From an uncultured Pelagibacteraceae bacterium (GTDB lineage: Bacteria; Pseudomonadota; Alphaproteobacteria; Pelagibacterales; Pelagibacteraceae), in the NCBI GenBank assembly GCA_902621345.1, contig CACNLV010000001.1:310001-374000 (forward strand): 64,000 bases of DNA, given 5' to 3'. Within the stretch, counting starts at the first letter, position 1, and the number at the start of each line of letters is the position of its first letter. Below, in pieces: positions 18,998-27,337 of the stretch. Made by a program: the position numbers and the translations under genes. Under the pieces are notes generated by a model. That model searched no databases and was not told the DNA's origin. It worked only from the letters and a program-made list of their open reading frames with translations.

Positions 18998-19497
18998 TAC
19001 TTAGAAATCTTTTCTCCAGCTATAATCGCTTTCAGGTCGTCATATTCTTTACAATCGCAACCTTTTAAAACTTCTAATCTTTCAACTGCAAGATTATGTC
19101 TATTTGTTGCTACGTAAAGTTCACCTAAATATTCATTAATACCAATGTGGTAAGGATTGATAGCCAAACCTTCAAGATAATATTTCTCTCCATTTTCAAA
19201 ATCACCTAATTTTCTAGAAGTAAAACCTAAATAATTTAAAGTATCTGGTTTATTTGGTTTTTTGTTGTTTGATTTAAGTAAAAGTTTTAAAGCTTTTTCA
19301 TAACTTGATTGTGCTTTATCTTTTTTTCCTTTTTTTTCATATCTATTTGCAGATTTTATTAATTTAACTGCCTTTTCATAATTTGTTTTAGTTTTTGGAC
19401 CATCACCTTCACCCCCACTGCTACTAGATCCTGCTGAGTAAGAATTTGATGTCAGAGTTATAGATAATAAGATTGTGATGAATATTTTTTTAATCAT
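18994..19497 (-). CDS. Exported TPR-repeat protein downstream of pxpA
   Basis: This 167-residue protein has a signal peptide ('ITILLSITLTSNSYSAG') followed by a Ser/Gly linker 'SSSSGGEGDGPK' and TPR-like units including 'NRYEKKGKKDKAQSSYEKALKLL', 'DTLNYLGFTSRKLGDFENGEKYYLEGLAINP' and 'GINEYLGELYVATNRHNLAVERLEVL'. Cys pair 'GCDCKEYDDL' is near the C-terminus. It overlaps the end of pxpA by 8 bases and is probably co-transcribed with it, but TPR folds say nothing about substrate. Likely a periplasmic scaffold; function unknown. Confidence 0.78.
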   Translation of the reverse strand: MIKKIFITILLSITLTSNSYSAGSSSSGGEGDGPKTKTNYEKAVKLIKSANRYEKKGKKDKAQSSYEKALKLLLKSNNKKPNKPDTLNYLGFTSRKLGDFENGEKYYLEGLAINPYHIGINEYLGELYVATNRHNLAVERLEVLKGCDCKEYDDLKAIIAGEKISKY

Positions 19498-20275
19498 TTG
19501 TAAATTTTTTCATTTTATTTAAAGGTTTTAGTTTGAGGTCATTACCTAATAAGTTATCTTTGATAAACTTAGCAGTTGCTAATGAACTCAGATTGTCCCC
19601 ATGTATACACACAGAGTCGATTTCACAAGGTATTTGCTTCCCACTGTGACAATTAAGCGACTGATTTTTAACCATACTTAAAACGTGTGTTTTTGCCTGC
19701 TCTGGATCTGTAATTAAAGCATGAGGTTTCTTTCGGGAGACAAGATTTCCGTCATCCTCATAATTTCTATCCGCAAATATCTCACAGGCTATTTTCATAT
19801 CAAGCTTTTTTGCAGCTTCCTCCATTTTAGATCCAGTGGGAACCAAATAAATTAAATCTTTGCTAATTCTCTTTATACTTTTTGCAAGTGTTGTCGCTAA
19901 ATCGATATTTTCACAAGCCATATTGTTTAAAGCTCCATGAGGCTTGATATGTGTAACGTTTTCTCCTTGTTCTAATGCTATCTTTTGAAGAATATTGTAT
20001 TGATCAATTATAAGTTTTTCAATTTCTGGATCAGATAAATTCATTCTTTCTCTTCCAAAATTTTCTGGATCATTGAAAGATGGATGCGCACCGATACTTA
20101 CACCATTTTTTTTTGATATTTCTATGACTTGGCTCATAGTTTCCTCATCACCAGCATGGTATCCACAAGCAACATTTGCAGAATTAACTATTTCCAATAA
20201 TTCTGGATCATGTTTATTTGAGTGGTGTTTTGATTTTTCTCCTAAATCACAATTTATATTAATTTCCATAGTCAT
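19490..20275 (-). CDS. pxpA: 5-oxoprolinase subunit A (LamB/YcsF family)
   Basis: PxpA works with PxpB and PxpC in ATP-dependent ring opening of 5-oxoproline (pyroglutamate) to glutamate. The N-terminus 'MEININCDLGE' is the family hallmark. It is followed by 'ANVACGYHAGD', 'IGAHPSFNDPENFGR', 'ITHIKPHGALNN'-like 'VTHIKPHGALNN' and 'EIDSVCIHGDN' near the end, all standard. The ORF track starts at 20293 with eight extra residues that do not match the family. I chose the ATG at 20275; the ATG at 20269 is equally possible. It is divergent from pxpB with about 20 bases between, so one bidirectional promoter region must serve both. Confidence 0.93.
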   Translation of the reverse strand: MTMEININCDLGEKSKHHSNKHDPELLEIVNSANVACGYHAGDEETMSQVIEISKKNGVSIGAHPSFNDPENFGRERMNLSDPEIEKLIIDQYNILQKIALEQGENVTHIKPHGALNNMACENIDLATTLAKSIKRISKDLIYLVPTGSKMEEAAKKLDMKIACEIFADRNYEDDGNLVSRKKPHALITDPEQAKTHVLSMVKNQSLNCHSGKQIPCEIDSVCIHGDNLSSLATAKFIKDNLLGNDLKLKPLNKMKKFTND

Positions 20276-20296
20276 AAGTGTTAAGTATATCATGGC

Positions 20297-20971
20297 ATGA
20301 TAAAAAATATATTAAATCTTGGTGACGCAGCATTATATTGTGACTTTGGTAAAGAGGTAAACAGAGAAACCAATACCCAAGTAATTCGATATTTTAAAAG
20401 TATTCAGCGAGAAAATATAACATCAATAAATAATTTATCTCCCTCTTATAATAAATTAATAATTTCTTTTGATCTAAAAAAAACGAATTTTAAAGATTTA
20501 AAAAAGTTAATAGAAAACCTTGATATTACGAATGAAGATGATCTAGAAAATAAAAAAATTGAAGTTCCAGTATGTTGTGATGAAAATTTTGCTTTAGACA
20601 TAGTGAGATTGGAGAAAAAACTTAATCTTAAAAGAGAAAAAATTTATGAAAATTTTTTTAGTAAAGAATTCTTTTGTTATATGACAGGCTTTATTGCTGG
20701 AATGCCTTTTTTAGGAGATTTAACTGGAAATATGAGAGCCAAACGTCTCGAAACACCTAGGGTTAAAGTTCCTAAGGGATCAGTGGCTTTGACCGAACAG
20801 TTTGCAAATATTTATACTTTTGAAAGTCCAGGTGGATGGAATGTTATTGGTAATAGTCCATTAACAATATTTGATAGCTCAAAGGAAGCAAGTCCAAATT
20901 TAATTAATCCAGGTGATATTGTTTTATTTAAAGAAATATCAAAAAAACAGTATGAAAATTATAATGAGTAA
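20297..20971 (+). CDS. pxpB: 5-oxoprolinase subunit B (KipI family)
   Basis: This 224-residue allophanate-hydrolase subunit 1/KipI-like protein provides half of the B-C complex that phosphorylates or assists opening of 5-oxoproline. It starts 'LNLGDAALYCDFG' and carries the conserved block 'GFIAGMPFLGDL' near residue 135, 'RLETPRVKVPKGSVALTEQFANIYTFESPGGWNVIGNSPLTIFD' and 'NPGDIVLFKEIS', all strongly family-like. It overlaps pxpC by 8 bases (ATGAGTAA). Confidence 0.93.
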   Translation: MIKNILNLGDAALYCDFGKEVNRETNTQVIRYFKSIQRENITSINNLSPSYNKLIISFDLKKTNFKDLKKLIENLDITNEDDLENKKIEVPVCCDENFALDIVRLEKKLNLKREKIYENFFSKEFFCYMTGFIAGMPFLGDLTGNMRAKRLETPRVKVPKGSVALTEQFANIYTFESPGGWNVIGNSPLTIFDSSKEASPNLINPGDIVLFKEISKKQYENYNE

Positions 20972-21911
20972 AAATTATTTTCAAGTTATCAGAGCAGGAA
21001 TTTTCACTACTTTTCAAGATGAGGGTCGAAAAAACCTTTATCATATTGGCATTCCTTTTAGTGGAGCAATGGATAAAAGAAATTATTTATTATCAAATAA
21101 ACTTATTGGTAATAAGATAAATTCACCTGCTTTAGAATTTGCGTACCAAGGTCCTTTACTAAAATATTTTGGAAATAAAATTAATATTGCAGTCACAGGC
21201 GATGTAAATTTTAAGATTAAAAAAAAAGATATAATTATTGATGGTAACTGCTATCAATCTTTAAATTTAGAGAATGGTGATGAAGTAGATATTTTATCTA
21301 CCAATAAGTCTGTGTATGGATATTTAGCTATTGGCGGTCAGATAGATTTAAAATATCAATGGTCTAGTTGTTCTACAAATACAAAAGCAACAATTGGTGC
21401 AAATGATGGTAAAAAGCTCGAAAACAAACAAGTGGTAAATATTTCAAAATTGAATAATCAATCAGTGGAAAGAAAATTAAATTATATAAATACTAAAATA
21501 GAAAATATTAGAATAATTAAAGGAACAAATTTTGATTATTTTTCAGATAAAGGAAAAAAAATCTTTCTAGAAAAAGAATTTATTGTTTCGAAGTTAACTG
21601 ATCGTATGGGTATGAGGTTAGATGGACCTAAAATAGAGAATGTTATTGACACCAACATTAAATCAGAAGGACTAATAAAAGGAGCAATACAAGTACCTGC
21701 AGACGGAAATCCCATTGTTATGCTTTCAGATCATGGGACCATAGGAGGCTATCCAAAAATAGGAGTAGTAATAAGCGCTGATTACGACAAATTAGTTCAA
21801 CTATCACCAGGCTCTAAAATAAAGTTTAAGCAGGTTGATTTATCTAGCGCAGAAAATTTATTTAAGTTATATGACTTAGAAACTCAAAATTTAATTTCTC
21901 AAATTGAATGA
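20964..21911 (+). CDS. pxpC: 5-oxoprolinase subunit C (KipA/biotin-dependent carboxyltransferase-like)
   Basis: This is the second half of the PxpBC complex, 315 residues from the ATG at 20964. The ORF track begins at 20913, but its first 17 residues come from the pxpB overlap and do not fit the family, whereas 'YFQVIRAGIFTTFQDEGRKNLYHIGIPFSGAMD' is the standard N-terminus. Other motifs are 'SPALEFAYQGP', 'SKLTDRMGMRLDGP', 'KSEGLIKGAIQVPADGNPIVMLSDHGTIGGYPKIGVVI'. Together with pxpA across the short divergent gap it gives a complete 5-oxoprolinase. The following EamA gene overlaps its stop by 4 bases. Confidence 0.92.
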   Translation: MSKNYFQVIRAGIFTTFQDEGRKNLYHIGIPFSGAMDKRNYLLSNKLIGNKINSPALEFAYQGPLLKYFGNKINIAVTGDVNFKIKKKDIIIDGNCYQSLNLENGDEVDILSTNKSVYGYLAIGGQIDLKYQWSSCSTNTKATIGANDGKKLENKQVVNISKLNNQSVERKLNYINTKIENIRIIKGTNFDYFSDKGKKIFLEKEFIVSKLTDRMGMRLDGPKIENVIDTNIKSEGLIKGAIQVPADGNPIVMLSDHGTIGGYPKIGVVISADYDKLVQLSPGSKIKFKQVDLSSAENLFKLYDLETQNLISQIE

Positions 21912-22780
21912 ACATAATTAAAACAATACCTGGACCTTTTCTGGTTTTTTTTGGAGCTGTAAGCTTAAGTTTTGGAGGATTAATTGTTAAGTCTTTCGAA
22001 GGCTCTACGCTCTGGCAAATTTTATTTTGGCGATCATTTTTCTTCATAATTGTTGTTGGTTTTTTTCTTTTATTCACTTATAAAAAAAAATTTTTTAGTG
22101 TTTTAACTAAATCTGGGATACCTGGATTTTTTGGTGGAGCTATTTTATCTTTAGGTTTTGCTAGTTATGTATTTGCTATGTATGAAACTACTGTAGCAAA
22201 CACAAATTTTATTATTCAAACACAAACTCTTTTTTTGGCAATATTTGGTTATGTTTTTTTGAAGGAGACAATATCTAAAGTTACTTTCTTTTGTATATTG
22301 CTTGCTATCTCAGGTATTTTTTTGATGCTTGGAACTTCAATCTCTCCTGGTGAAATGACAGGCAATCTTGTGGCATTTGTAATGCCAATCTCTTTTGCAA
22401 TTTTAATATTAATAGTAAGAAAGTTTCCTGAGGTCGATATGATTCCACTTCAACTAGTAGCAGGTATATTTGCAATGATAATTGGATTATTAATGTCGCC
22501 AACAATAATAATATCTTCAAAAGATATTTTTTTGGGATTTTTAGCAGGTTTTTTTCAATTAGGTTTTGGTTTTATACTTATTACAATTGGGGCTAGGTCA
22601 ACTCCTTCGGCTTTTGTTGGTATAATAATGTTAACAGAGGCTGTTCTAGGTCCATTGTGGGCCTGGATGTTTGCAAATGAGAATCCGCCTTTGTTTGTTT
22701 TAATTGGAGGCTCAATAGTAATTACCGCAGTCGTTTTGCAGTTTTTGAATAAATTTTTAACTAAAAAGAAAGCATATTAA
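21908..22780 (+). CDS. DMT superfamily permease (EamA)
   Basis: This 290-residue inner membrane protein has ten predicted helices arranged as two EamA repeats. Typical features are 'FGAVSLSFGGLIVKSFEGSTLWQILFWRSFFF' at the start, 'ETTVANTNFIIQTQTLFLAIFGYVFLKETIS' closing the first repeat, and 'ARSTPSAFVGIIMLTEAVLGPLWAWMFANENPP' near the end of the second. Relatives export amino acids or other metabolites. Translational overlap with pxpC suggests a role connected with oxoproline/glutamate handling, but the substrate is unknown. Confidence 0.88.
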   Translation: MNIIKTIPGPFLVFFGAVSLSFGGLIVKSFEGSTLWQILFWRSFFFIIVVGFFLLFTYKKKFFSVLTKSGIPGFFGGAILSLGFASYVFAMYETTVANTNFIIQTQTLFLAIFGYVFLKETISKVTFFCILLAISGIFLMLGTSISPGEMTGNLVAFVMPISFAILILIVRKFPEVDMIPLQLVAGIFAMIIGLLMSPTIIISSKDIFLGFLAGFFQLGFGFILITIGARSTPSAFVGIIMLTEAVLGPLWAWMFANENPPLFVLIGGSIVITAVVLQFLNKFLTKKKAY

Positions 22781-22820
22781 ACATTTATGTTTGTGTTAAT
22801 TTATGATACAAGGGAACTAA

Positions 22821-22983
22821 TTACGGGAGAGACTACAAATTTTGTAGCGCCGAAGGAGCAACCACCCAGGAATCTCTCAGGCAAAATGGACCGTAACATA
22901 TTAACTCTGGAAAGAGATTAAATTCTCGCCGAAGGAGCAAAACTCTCAGGCAAATATACAGATGGGTAAAAAGAGTTAATATG
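22821..22983 (+). ncRNA. Tandem glycine riboswitch controlling gcvTHP
   Basis: Two glycine aptamers sit upstream of gcvT. Aptamer I spans about 22821-22896, closed by TTACGG/CCGTAA, with a P3-like hairpin CTACAAATTTTGTAG. Aptamer II spans about 22906-22962, closed by TCTG/CAGA. The core GCCGAAGGAGCAA occurs twice (22849-22861 and 22928-22940), as does CTCTCAGGCAAA (22874-22885 and 22943-22954). Aptamer II lacks the usual GGAC and reads ATATACAG. The linker CATATTAACTCT (22897-22908) is a perfect 12-base complement of AGAGTTAATATG (22972-22983), which contains the putative ribosome-binding AGAG and the gcvT start codon. Glycine binding should favour TCTG/CAGA and free the start, giving an ON switch; this is inference. 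Confidence 0.93.
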
Positions 22984-24084
22984 GATACAAAAAAAACATC
23001 GCTTTATCAATTGCATCAAGATAGCAAAGCAAAATTTGTAGAATTTGCAGGATATCAAATGCCAATTCAATATTCTGAGGGTATTGTTGAAGAACATAGG
23101 TTCACAAGAAACCATTCTGGTATTTTTGATGTTTCGCATATGGGTCAATTATTTATCTATGGCCAAGAGGATTTAGTCGATGATTTAGAGAGAATTTTTC
23201 CATTAGACTTAAAAAATTTAAAACTAAATCACTCAAAATATAGTTTTTTAATGAGTGACAATGCCGGAATTTATGATGATTTAATAATCACTAAAATTAA
23301 AGATGGCTTTTTGATAATTCTAAACGCTGCTTGTAAAGAAAATGATTTTAAAATTTTAAAGGTACTATTAAATGATAAATATAAAATGGTTTTGGATGAA
23401 GAAAGATCTTTAATTGCAATCCAAGGACCTAAATCTGTACAAATTCTTAAGAGTGTTATTGAAGGTGTTGAAAATTTAAATTTCATGTCAGGTAACTGGT
23501 TTACACTGGATGACCAAAATATTTATGTTACAAGATCAGGATACACAGGTGAAGATGGTTTCGAGGTATCACTAACTAATGAATTTGCAGACGGGTTTAC
23601 AAGAAGATTAATTGACAAAGGTGCAAAATTAATTGGTCTTGGAGCACGAGATACATTAAGATTGGAAGCTGGTCTATGCCTGTATGGTCATGAACTAAGT
23701 AAAGACAAGACTCCAGTTGAGGCAAATTTGAAATGGGCTATTTCAAAAGATAGAATTTCAAAAGGAAACTTTATTGGATCAGATATAATTACTAAACAAT
23801 TAAACAATGGAGTGAGTAAGATAAGAGTAGGGATAAAGCCAGAGGGAAGAATAATCGCTAGAGAAAAAACTAAAATTTATAATGAAACCGATTTAGAAAT
23901 TGGTGAAATAACAAGTGGAACGTTTGGACCAAGTGTTAATGGCCCTGTAGCCATGGGATACGTGGAAAATGAATTTTCAAAAAAAAATACTAAAATATTT
24001 TTAGAAGTTAGAGGTAAAAAGCATCCAGCTACAATTTGCAGTTTGCCTTTTTATAAAAAAAGTTATGTAAAAGGAGTTATTTAA
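22981..24084 (+). CDS. gcvT: Aminomethyltransferase (glycine cleavage T protein)
   Basis: GcvT takes the aminomethyl group from lipoyl-GcvH and gives 5,10-methylene-THF plus ammonia. The 367 residues match the family: '[34 protein letters not shown]', '[11 protein letters not shown]', '[14 protein letters not shown]', '[20 protein letters not shown]' and a C-terminal barrel with '[17 protein letters not shown]'. The start codon lies inside the riboswitch's alternative helix. It is the first gene of gcvT-gcvH-gcvP; the next ATG overlaps its TAA stop by one base. Confidence 0.97.
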   Translation: MDTKKTSLYQLHQDSKAKFVEFAGYQMPIQYSEGIVEEHRFTRNHSGIFDVSHMGQLFIYGQEDLVDDLERIFPLDLKNLKLNHSKYSFLMSDNAGIYDDLIITKIKDGFLIILNAACKENDFKILKVLLNDKYKMVLDEERSLIAIQGPKSVQILKSVIEGVENLNFMSGNWFTLDDQNIYVTRSGYTGEDGFEVSLTNEFADGFTRRLIDKGAKLIGLGARDTLRLEAGLCLYGHELSKDKTPVEANLKWAISKDRISKGNFIGSDIITKQLNNGVSKIRVGIKPEGRIIAREKTKIYNETDLEIGEITSGTFGPSVNGPVAMGYVENEFSKKNTKIFLEVRGKKHPATICSLPFYKKSYVKGVI

Positions 24085-24464
24085 TGAGTGAAGTAAAATA
24101 TTCTAAAGAACACGAGTGGATTAAATTAGAGGGGGATATAGCCACTATAGGGATAACTAAGCATGCAACAGAAATGCTCGGAGATATAGTTTTTACAGAA
24201 CTTCCAGAAAAAGGATCTAATGTAGATAAAGATGGAACAGCAGGGGTAGTAGAATCCACAAAAGCTGCAAGTGATGTATATACACCGGTAAGTGGCGAAG
24301 TTGTCGATTTAAATCAATCTATTGTTGATGACCCATCGAAAATAAATCAGGATCCAGAAAATTCTGCTTGGTTCTTTAAATTGAAAATTAAAGATAAGTC
24401 AGAGATGGATACTTTAATGAATAAAGATGAATACGATAAATTTGCAAAGGAGAGCTCAGCGTAA
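24084..24464 (+). CDS. gcvH: Glycine cleavage H protein
   Basis: This 126-residue lipoyl carrier shuttles the aminomethyl intermediate between GcvP and GcvT. The lipoylation lysine is in '[19 protein letters not shown]' near residue 62, and the N-terminus '[21 protein letters not shown]' is typical. Lipoylation enzymes and the L protein (dihydrolipoamide dehydrogenase) are not in the window. It overlaps gcvP by one base. Confidence 0.97.
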   Translation: MSEVKYSKEHEWIKLEGDIATIGITKHATEMLGDIVFTELPEKGSNVDKDGTAGVVESTKAASDVYTPVSGEVVDLNQSIVDDPSKINQDPENSAWFFKLKIKDKSEMDTLMNKDEYDKFAKESSA

Positions 24465-27334
24465 TGTTACAAAATTCACAAAAAGATTTTTTACAAAGAC
24501 ACATCGGTCCTACAGAAGAGGATCAATTAAAAATGCTCAAAAAATTAAATTATAAATCTCTGGATGATTTAATAGACAATACTGTGCCAGAAAAAATACA
24601 GTTTAAGGGTCAACTCAATATTGGTGATTCGAATTCAGAATATGAGGCGTTAAGAAAACTAAAAGCAATTTCAAAAAAAAATCAAATTTACTCAAATTTT
24701 ATTGGTATGGGTTATTATGGAACGTATACACCATATGTAATTTTAAGAAATATATTAGAAAATCCGGGTTGGTATACTTCTTATACACCCTATCAGCCAG
24801 AGGTAGCTCAAGGAAGATTAGAAATGTTATTAAACTTTCAACAAATGATTGTTGATTTTACAGGAATGGATATTGCAAATGCATCTTTACTTGATGAAGG
24901 CACAGCAGCAGCAGAGGCTATGGGCTTAAGTCACAGACTAAATAAAAGTGACAGTAATTTAGTTTTTGTTTCAGAAAATTGTCACCCACAAACACTTAAC
25001 GTTATACAAACTAGAGCAGAGCCTATGGGTTTAAAAGTTCTTGTTGGAAATGAGGACAAAGTTTTAGAACAGTTAAAAGAGGATATTGTTTGTGGAATTT
25101 TACAGTATCCTGGAACTTTAGGTGACATTAAGGATCCTAGTGAGGCAATAAGCAAGATTCATAAAAAAAATGGTAAAGCAGTTTTAGCATGTGACCTTCT
25201 CGCCCTTGCTAAACTAAAAACACCAAGAGAGCTTGGAGCTGATATTGCAGTCGGTAGTTCTCAAAGGTTCGGTATTCCTATGGGTTATGGCGGACCTCAT
25301 GCAGCATTTTTTGCAACGAAAGATGAATATAAAAGATCAATGCCGGGAAGGATAGTTGGCGTTTCTGTAGATAGGCATGGAAATAAAGCTTACAGATTAT
25401 CACTACAGACCAGAGAGCAACATATCAGAAGAGATAAAGCTACAAGCAACATTTGTACCGCTCAAGCCTTGTTAGCAATAGTTTCTGCAGCATATGCTAT
25501 TTATCATGGTCCAAATGGAATAAAAAATATTTCTGAGAGAGTATCTCAATTAGCAAAAAATTTTGCTGATAAGATAAAGCAATCTGGATATGAATTATAT
25601 TCAGATTATTTTTTTGATACAGTAACAATTATTACCAAAGAAAAGACTGATCAAATATTTAAAAATGCTTTAGCTCAAAAAGTAAATATAAGAAAAGTAA
25701 ATTCAGAAATGCTTGCCGTCTCTTTTGATGAAAAGAAAAATGTTTATAGAGTAAATCAATTATTAAAAATTTTTAACGCTGCGGAATCCATCAAAAAAGA
25801 AGATCCTACAGTAAGTTTACCTAATTTACCAAAAAATTTATTAAGAAGTTCTAAATATTTAGAACATCCTGTTTTTAATTCATATCACTCAGAGACAGAA
25901 ATGCTTAGATATCTTAAGAAGTTAGAAGATAAAGATATAGCTCTCAATAGAACTATGATTGCCCTGGGTTCATGTACAATGAAGTTAAATGCTACTGCAG
26001 AAATGATACCTATTTCATGGAGAGAATTAGCAGAGCCTCATCCATTTGTGCCTATTGAACAGATGGAAGGATATAGAACAATGTTCACAGATCTTAAAAA
26101 TTGGTTAAGATCAATTACTGGTTTTTCAGGAGTTTCACTACAGCCTAATGCTGGTGCTCAAGGTGAATATGCAGGGTTAATGGTAATAAGAAAATATCAT
26201 TTAGATAGAGGCGATAATAATAGAAATATATGTTTAATACCAAGTTCAGCACATGGGACTAATCCAGCAAGTGCCCAAATGGTTGGAATGAAAGTTGTTG
26301 TAATTAATTGCGATAAAGAGGGAAATGTTGATTTTGAGGATTTAAAGAAAAAAGCTGAATTACATTCTGAAAATCTTGGAGCGTTGATGGTTACCTATCC
26401 ATCTACACATGGAGTTTTTGAGGAAAAAATATCAGACATTTGTGATTTAATTCATAAACACGGAGGTCAAGTTTATATGGATGGAGCAAATTTAAATGCT
26501 TTAGTAGGAATCGCAAAACCTGGAAATTTTGGTCCTGATGTTTGTCATATTAACTTACACAAAACATTTTGTATTCCACATGGTGGGGGAGGACCTGGAA
26601 TGGGACCGATTGCATGTAAAAGACATTTGCAAGTTTATCTGCCTAATCATCCAGTTGTCAAAGATTGTGGGCCCGCAACAGGAATTGGTGCAGTTTCAGC
26701 TGCTCCATGGGGAAGCTCAAGTATTTTGTCAATTTCATGGATGTACATTAAGATGATGGGGTCTGAAGGACTTAAATTGGCTACTAAAATTGCAATTTTA
26801 AACGCCAATTATATTGCCAATAGACTTAAAGATCATTTTCCTATTTTATATAAAGGTTCAAAAGGTAACGTAGCTCATGAATGTATAATTGATATCAGAA
26901 CAATTAAGTCTGACACTGGAGTCACTGAAGAAGATATCGCTAAAAGATTAATTGATTATGGGTTTCATGCTCCAACAATGTCATGGCCAGTAGCCGGTAC
27001 AATGATGATTGAACCCACTGAAAGTGAGAGTTTGTCAGAGCTTGATAGATTCTGTGACACATTAATTAATATCAAACAAGAAATAGATAAAATTAAGTCT
27101 GGAAAATTTGATAAAGTTGATAATCCAATTAAGAATGCTCCTCATACAGATATGGAACTTGCTTCAGATGAATGGGGGCATAAATATTCTAGAGAAGAAG
27201 CAGCCTATCCAGCCAAATTTTTAAAATTAAATAAATTTTGGCCTCCGGTTGCTCGCGTAGATAATGTTTATGGAGATAAGAATATCTTTTGCACTTGTCC
27301 GAGTATGGATGAATTTAAAGAAGACGCAGCTTAA
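24464..27334 (+). CDS. gcvP: Glycine dehydrogenase (decarboxylating), fused P protein
   Basis: This PLP enzyme decarboxylates glycine and loads the aminomethyl group on GcvH. At 956 residues it is the fused single-chain type, with both N-terminal (inactive-like) and C-terminal halves. The PLP lysine is in 'HINLHKTFCIPHGGGGPG' near residue 700. Other motifs are 'FIGMGYYGTYTPYVILRNI', 'LLDEGTAAAEAM' and 'IPSSAHGTNPASAQM'. It completes the riboswitch-controlled operon. SAR11 bacteria are known to need glycine or serine and to use this system, so glycine is both nutrient and C1 source. Confidence 0.98.
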   Translation: MLQNSQKDFLQRHIGPTEEDQLKMLKKLNYKSLDDLIDNTVPEKIQFKGQLNIGDSNSEYEALRKLKAISKKNQIYSNFIGMGYYGTYTPYVILRNILENPGWYTSYTPYQPEVAQGRLEMLLNFQQMIVDFTGMDIANASLLDEGTAAAEAMGLSHRLNKSDSNLVFVSENCHPQTLNVIQTRAEPMGLKVLVGNEDKVLEQLKEDIVCGILQYPGTLGDIKDPSEAISKIHKKNGKAVLACDLLALAKLKTPRELGADIAVGSSQRFGIPMGYGGPHAAFFATKDEYKRSMPGRIVGVSVDRHGNKAYRLSLQTREQHIRRDKATSNICTAQALLAIVSAAYAIYHGPNGIKNISERVSQLAKNFADKIKQSGYELYSDYFFDTVTIITKEKTDQIFKNALAQKVNIRKVNSEMLAVSFDEKKNVYRVNQLLKIFNAAESIKKEDPTVSLPNLPKNLLRSSKYLEHPVFNSYHSETEMLRYLKKLEDKDIALNRTMIALGSCTMKLNATAEMIPISWRELAEPHPFVPIEQMEGYRTMFTDLKNWLRSITGFSGVSLQPNAGAQGEYAGLMVIRKYHLDRGDNNRNICLIPSSAHGTNPASAQMVGMKVVVINCDKEGNVDFEDLKKKAELHSENLGALMVTYPSTHGVFEEKISDICDLIHKHGGQVYMDGANLNALVGIAKPGNFGPDVCHINLHKTFCIPHGGGGPGMGPIACKRHLQVYLPNHPVVKDCGPATGIGAVSAAPWGSSSILSISWMYIKMMGSEGLKLATKIAILNANYIANRLKDHFPILYKGSKGNVAHECIIDIRTIKSDTGVTEEDIAKRLIDYGFHAPTMSWPVAGTMMIEPTESESLSELDRFCDTLINIKQEIDKIKSGKFDKVDNPIKNAPHTDMELASDEWGHKYSREEAAYPAKFLKLNKFWPPVARVDNVYGDKNIFCTCPSMDEFKEDAA

Positions 27335-27337
27335 TTA

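Noticed and set aside
22849-22954. Short direct repeats (GCCGAAGGAGCAA and CTCTCAGGCAAA, each twice) as a repeat array
   Set aside because: They are the conserved cores of the two glycine aptamers.
22918-23148. 76-residue minus-strand ORF over the riboswitch
   Set aside because: It overlaps aptamer II and the gcvT start; the RNA structure and gcvT explain the sequence.
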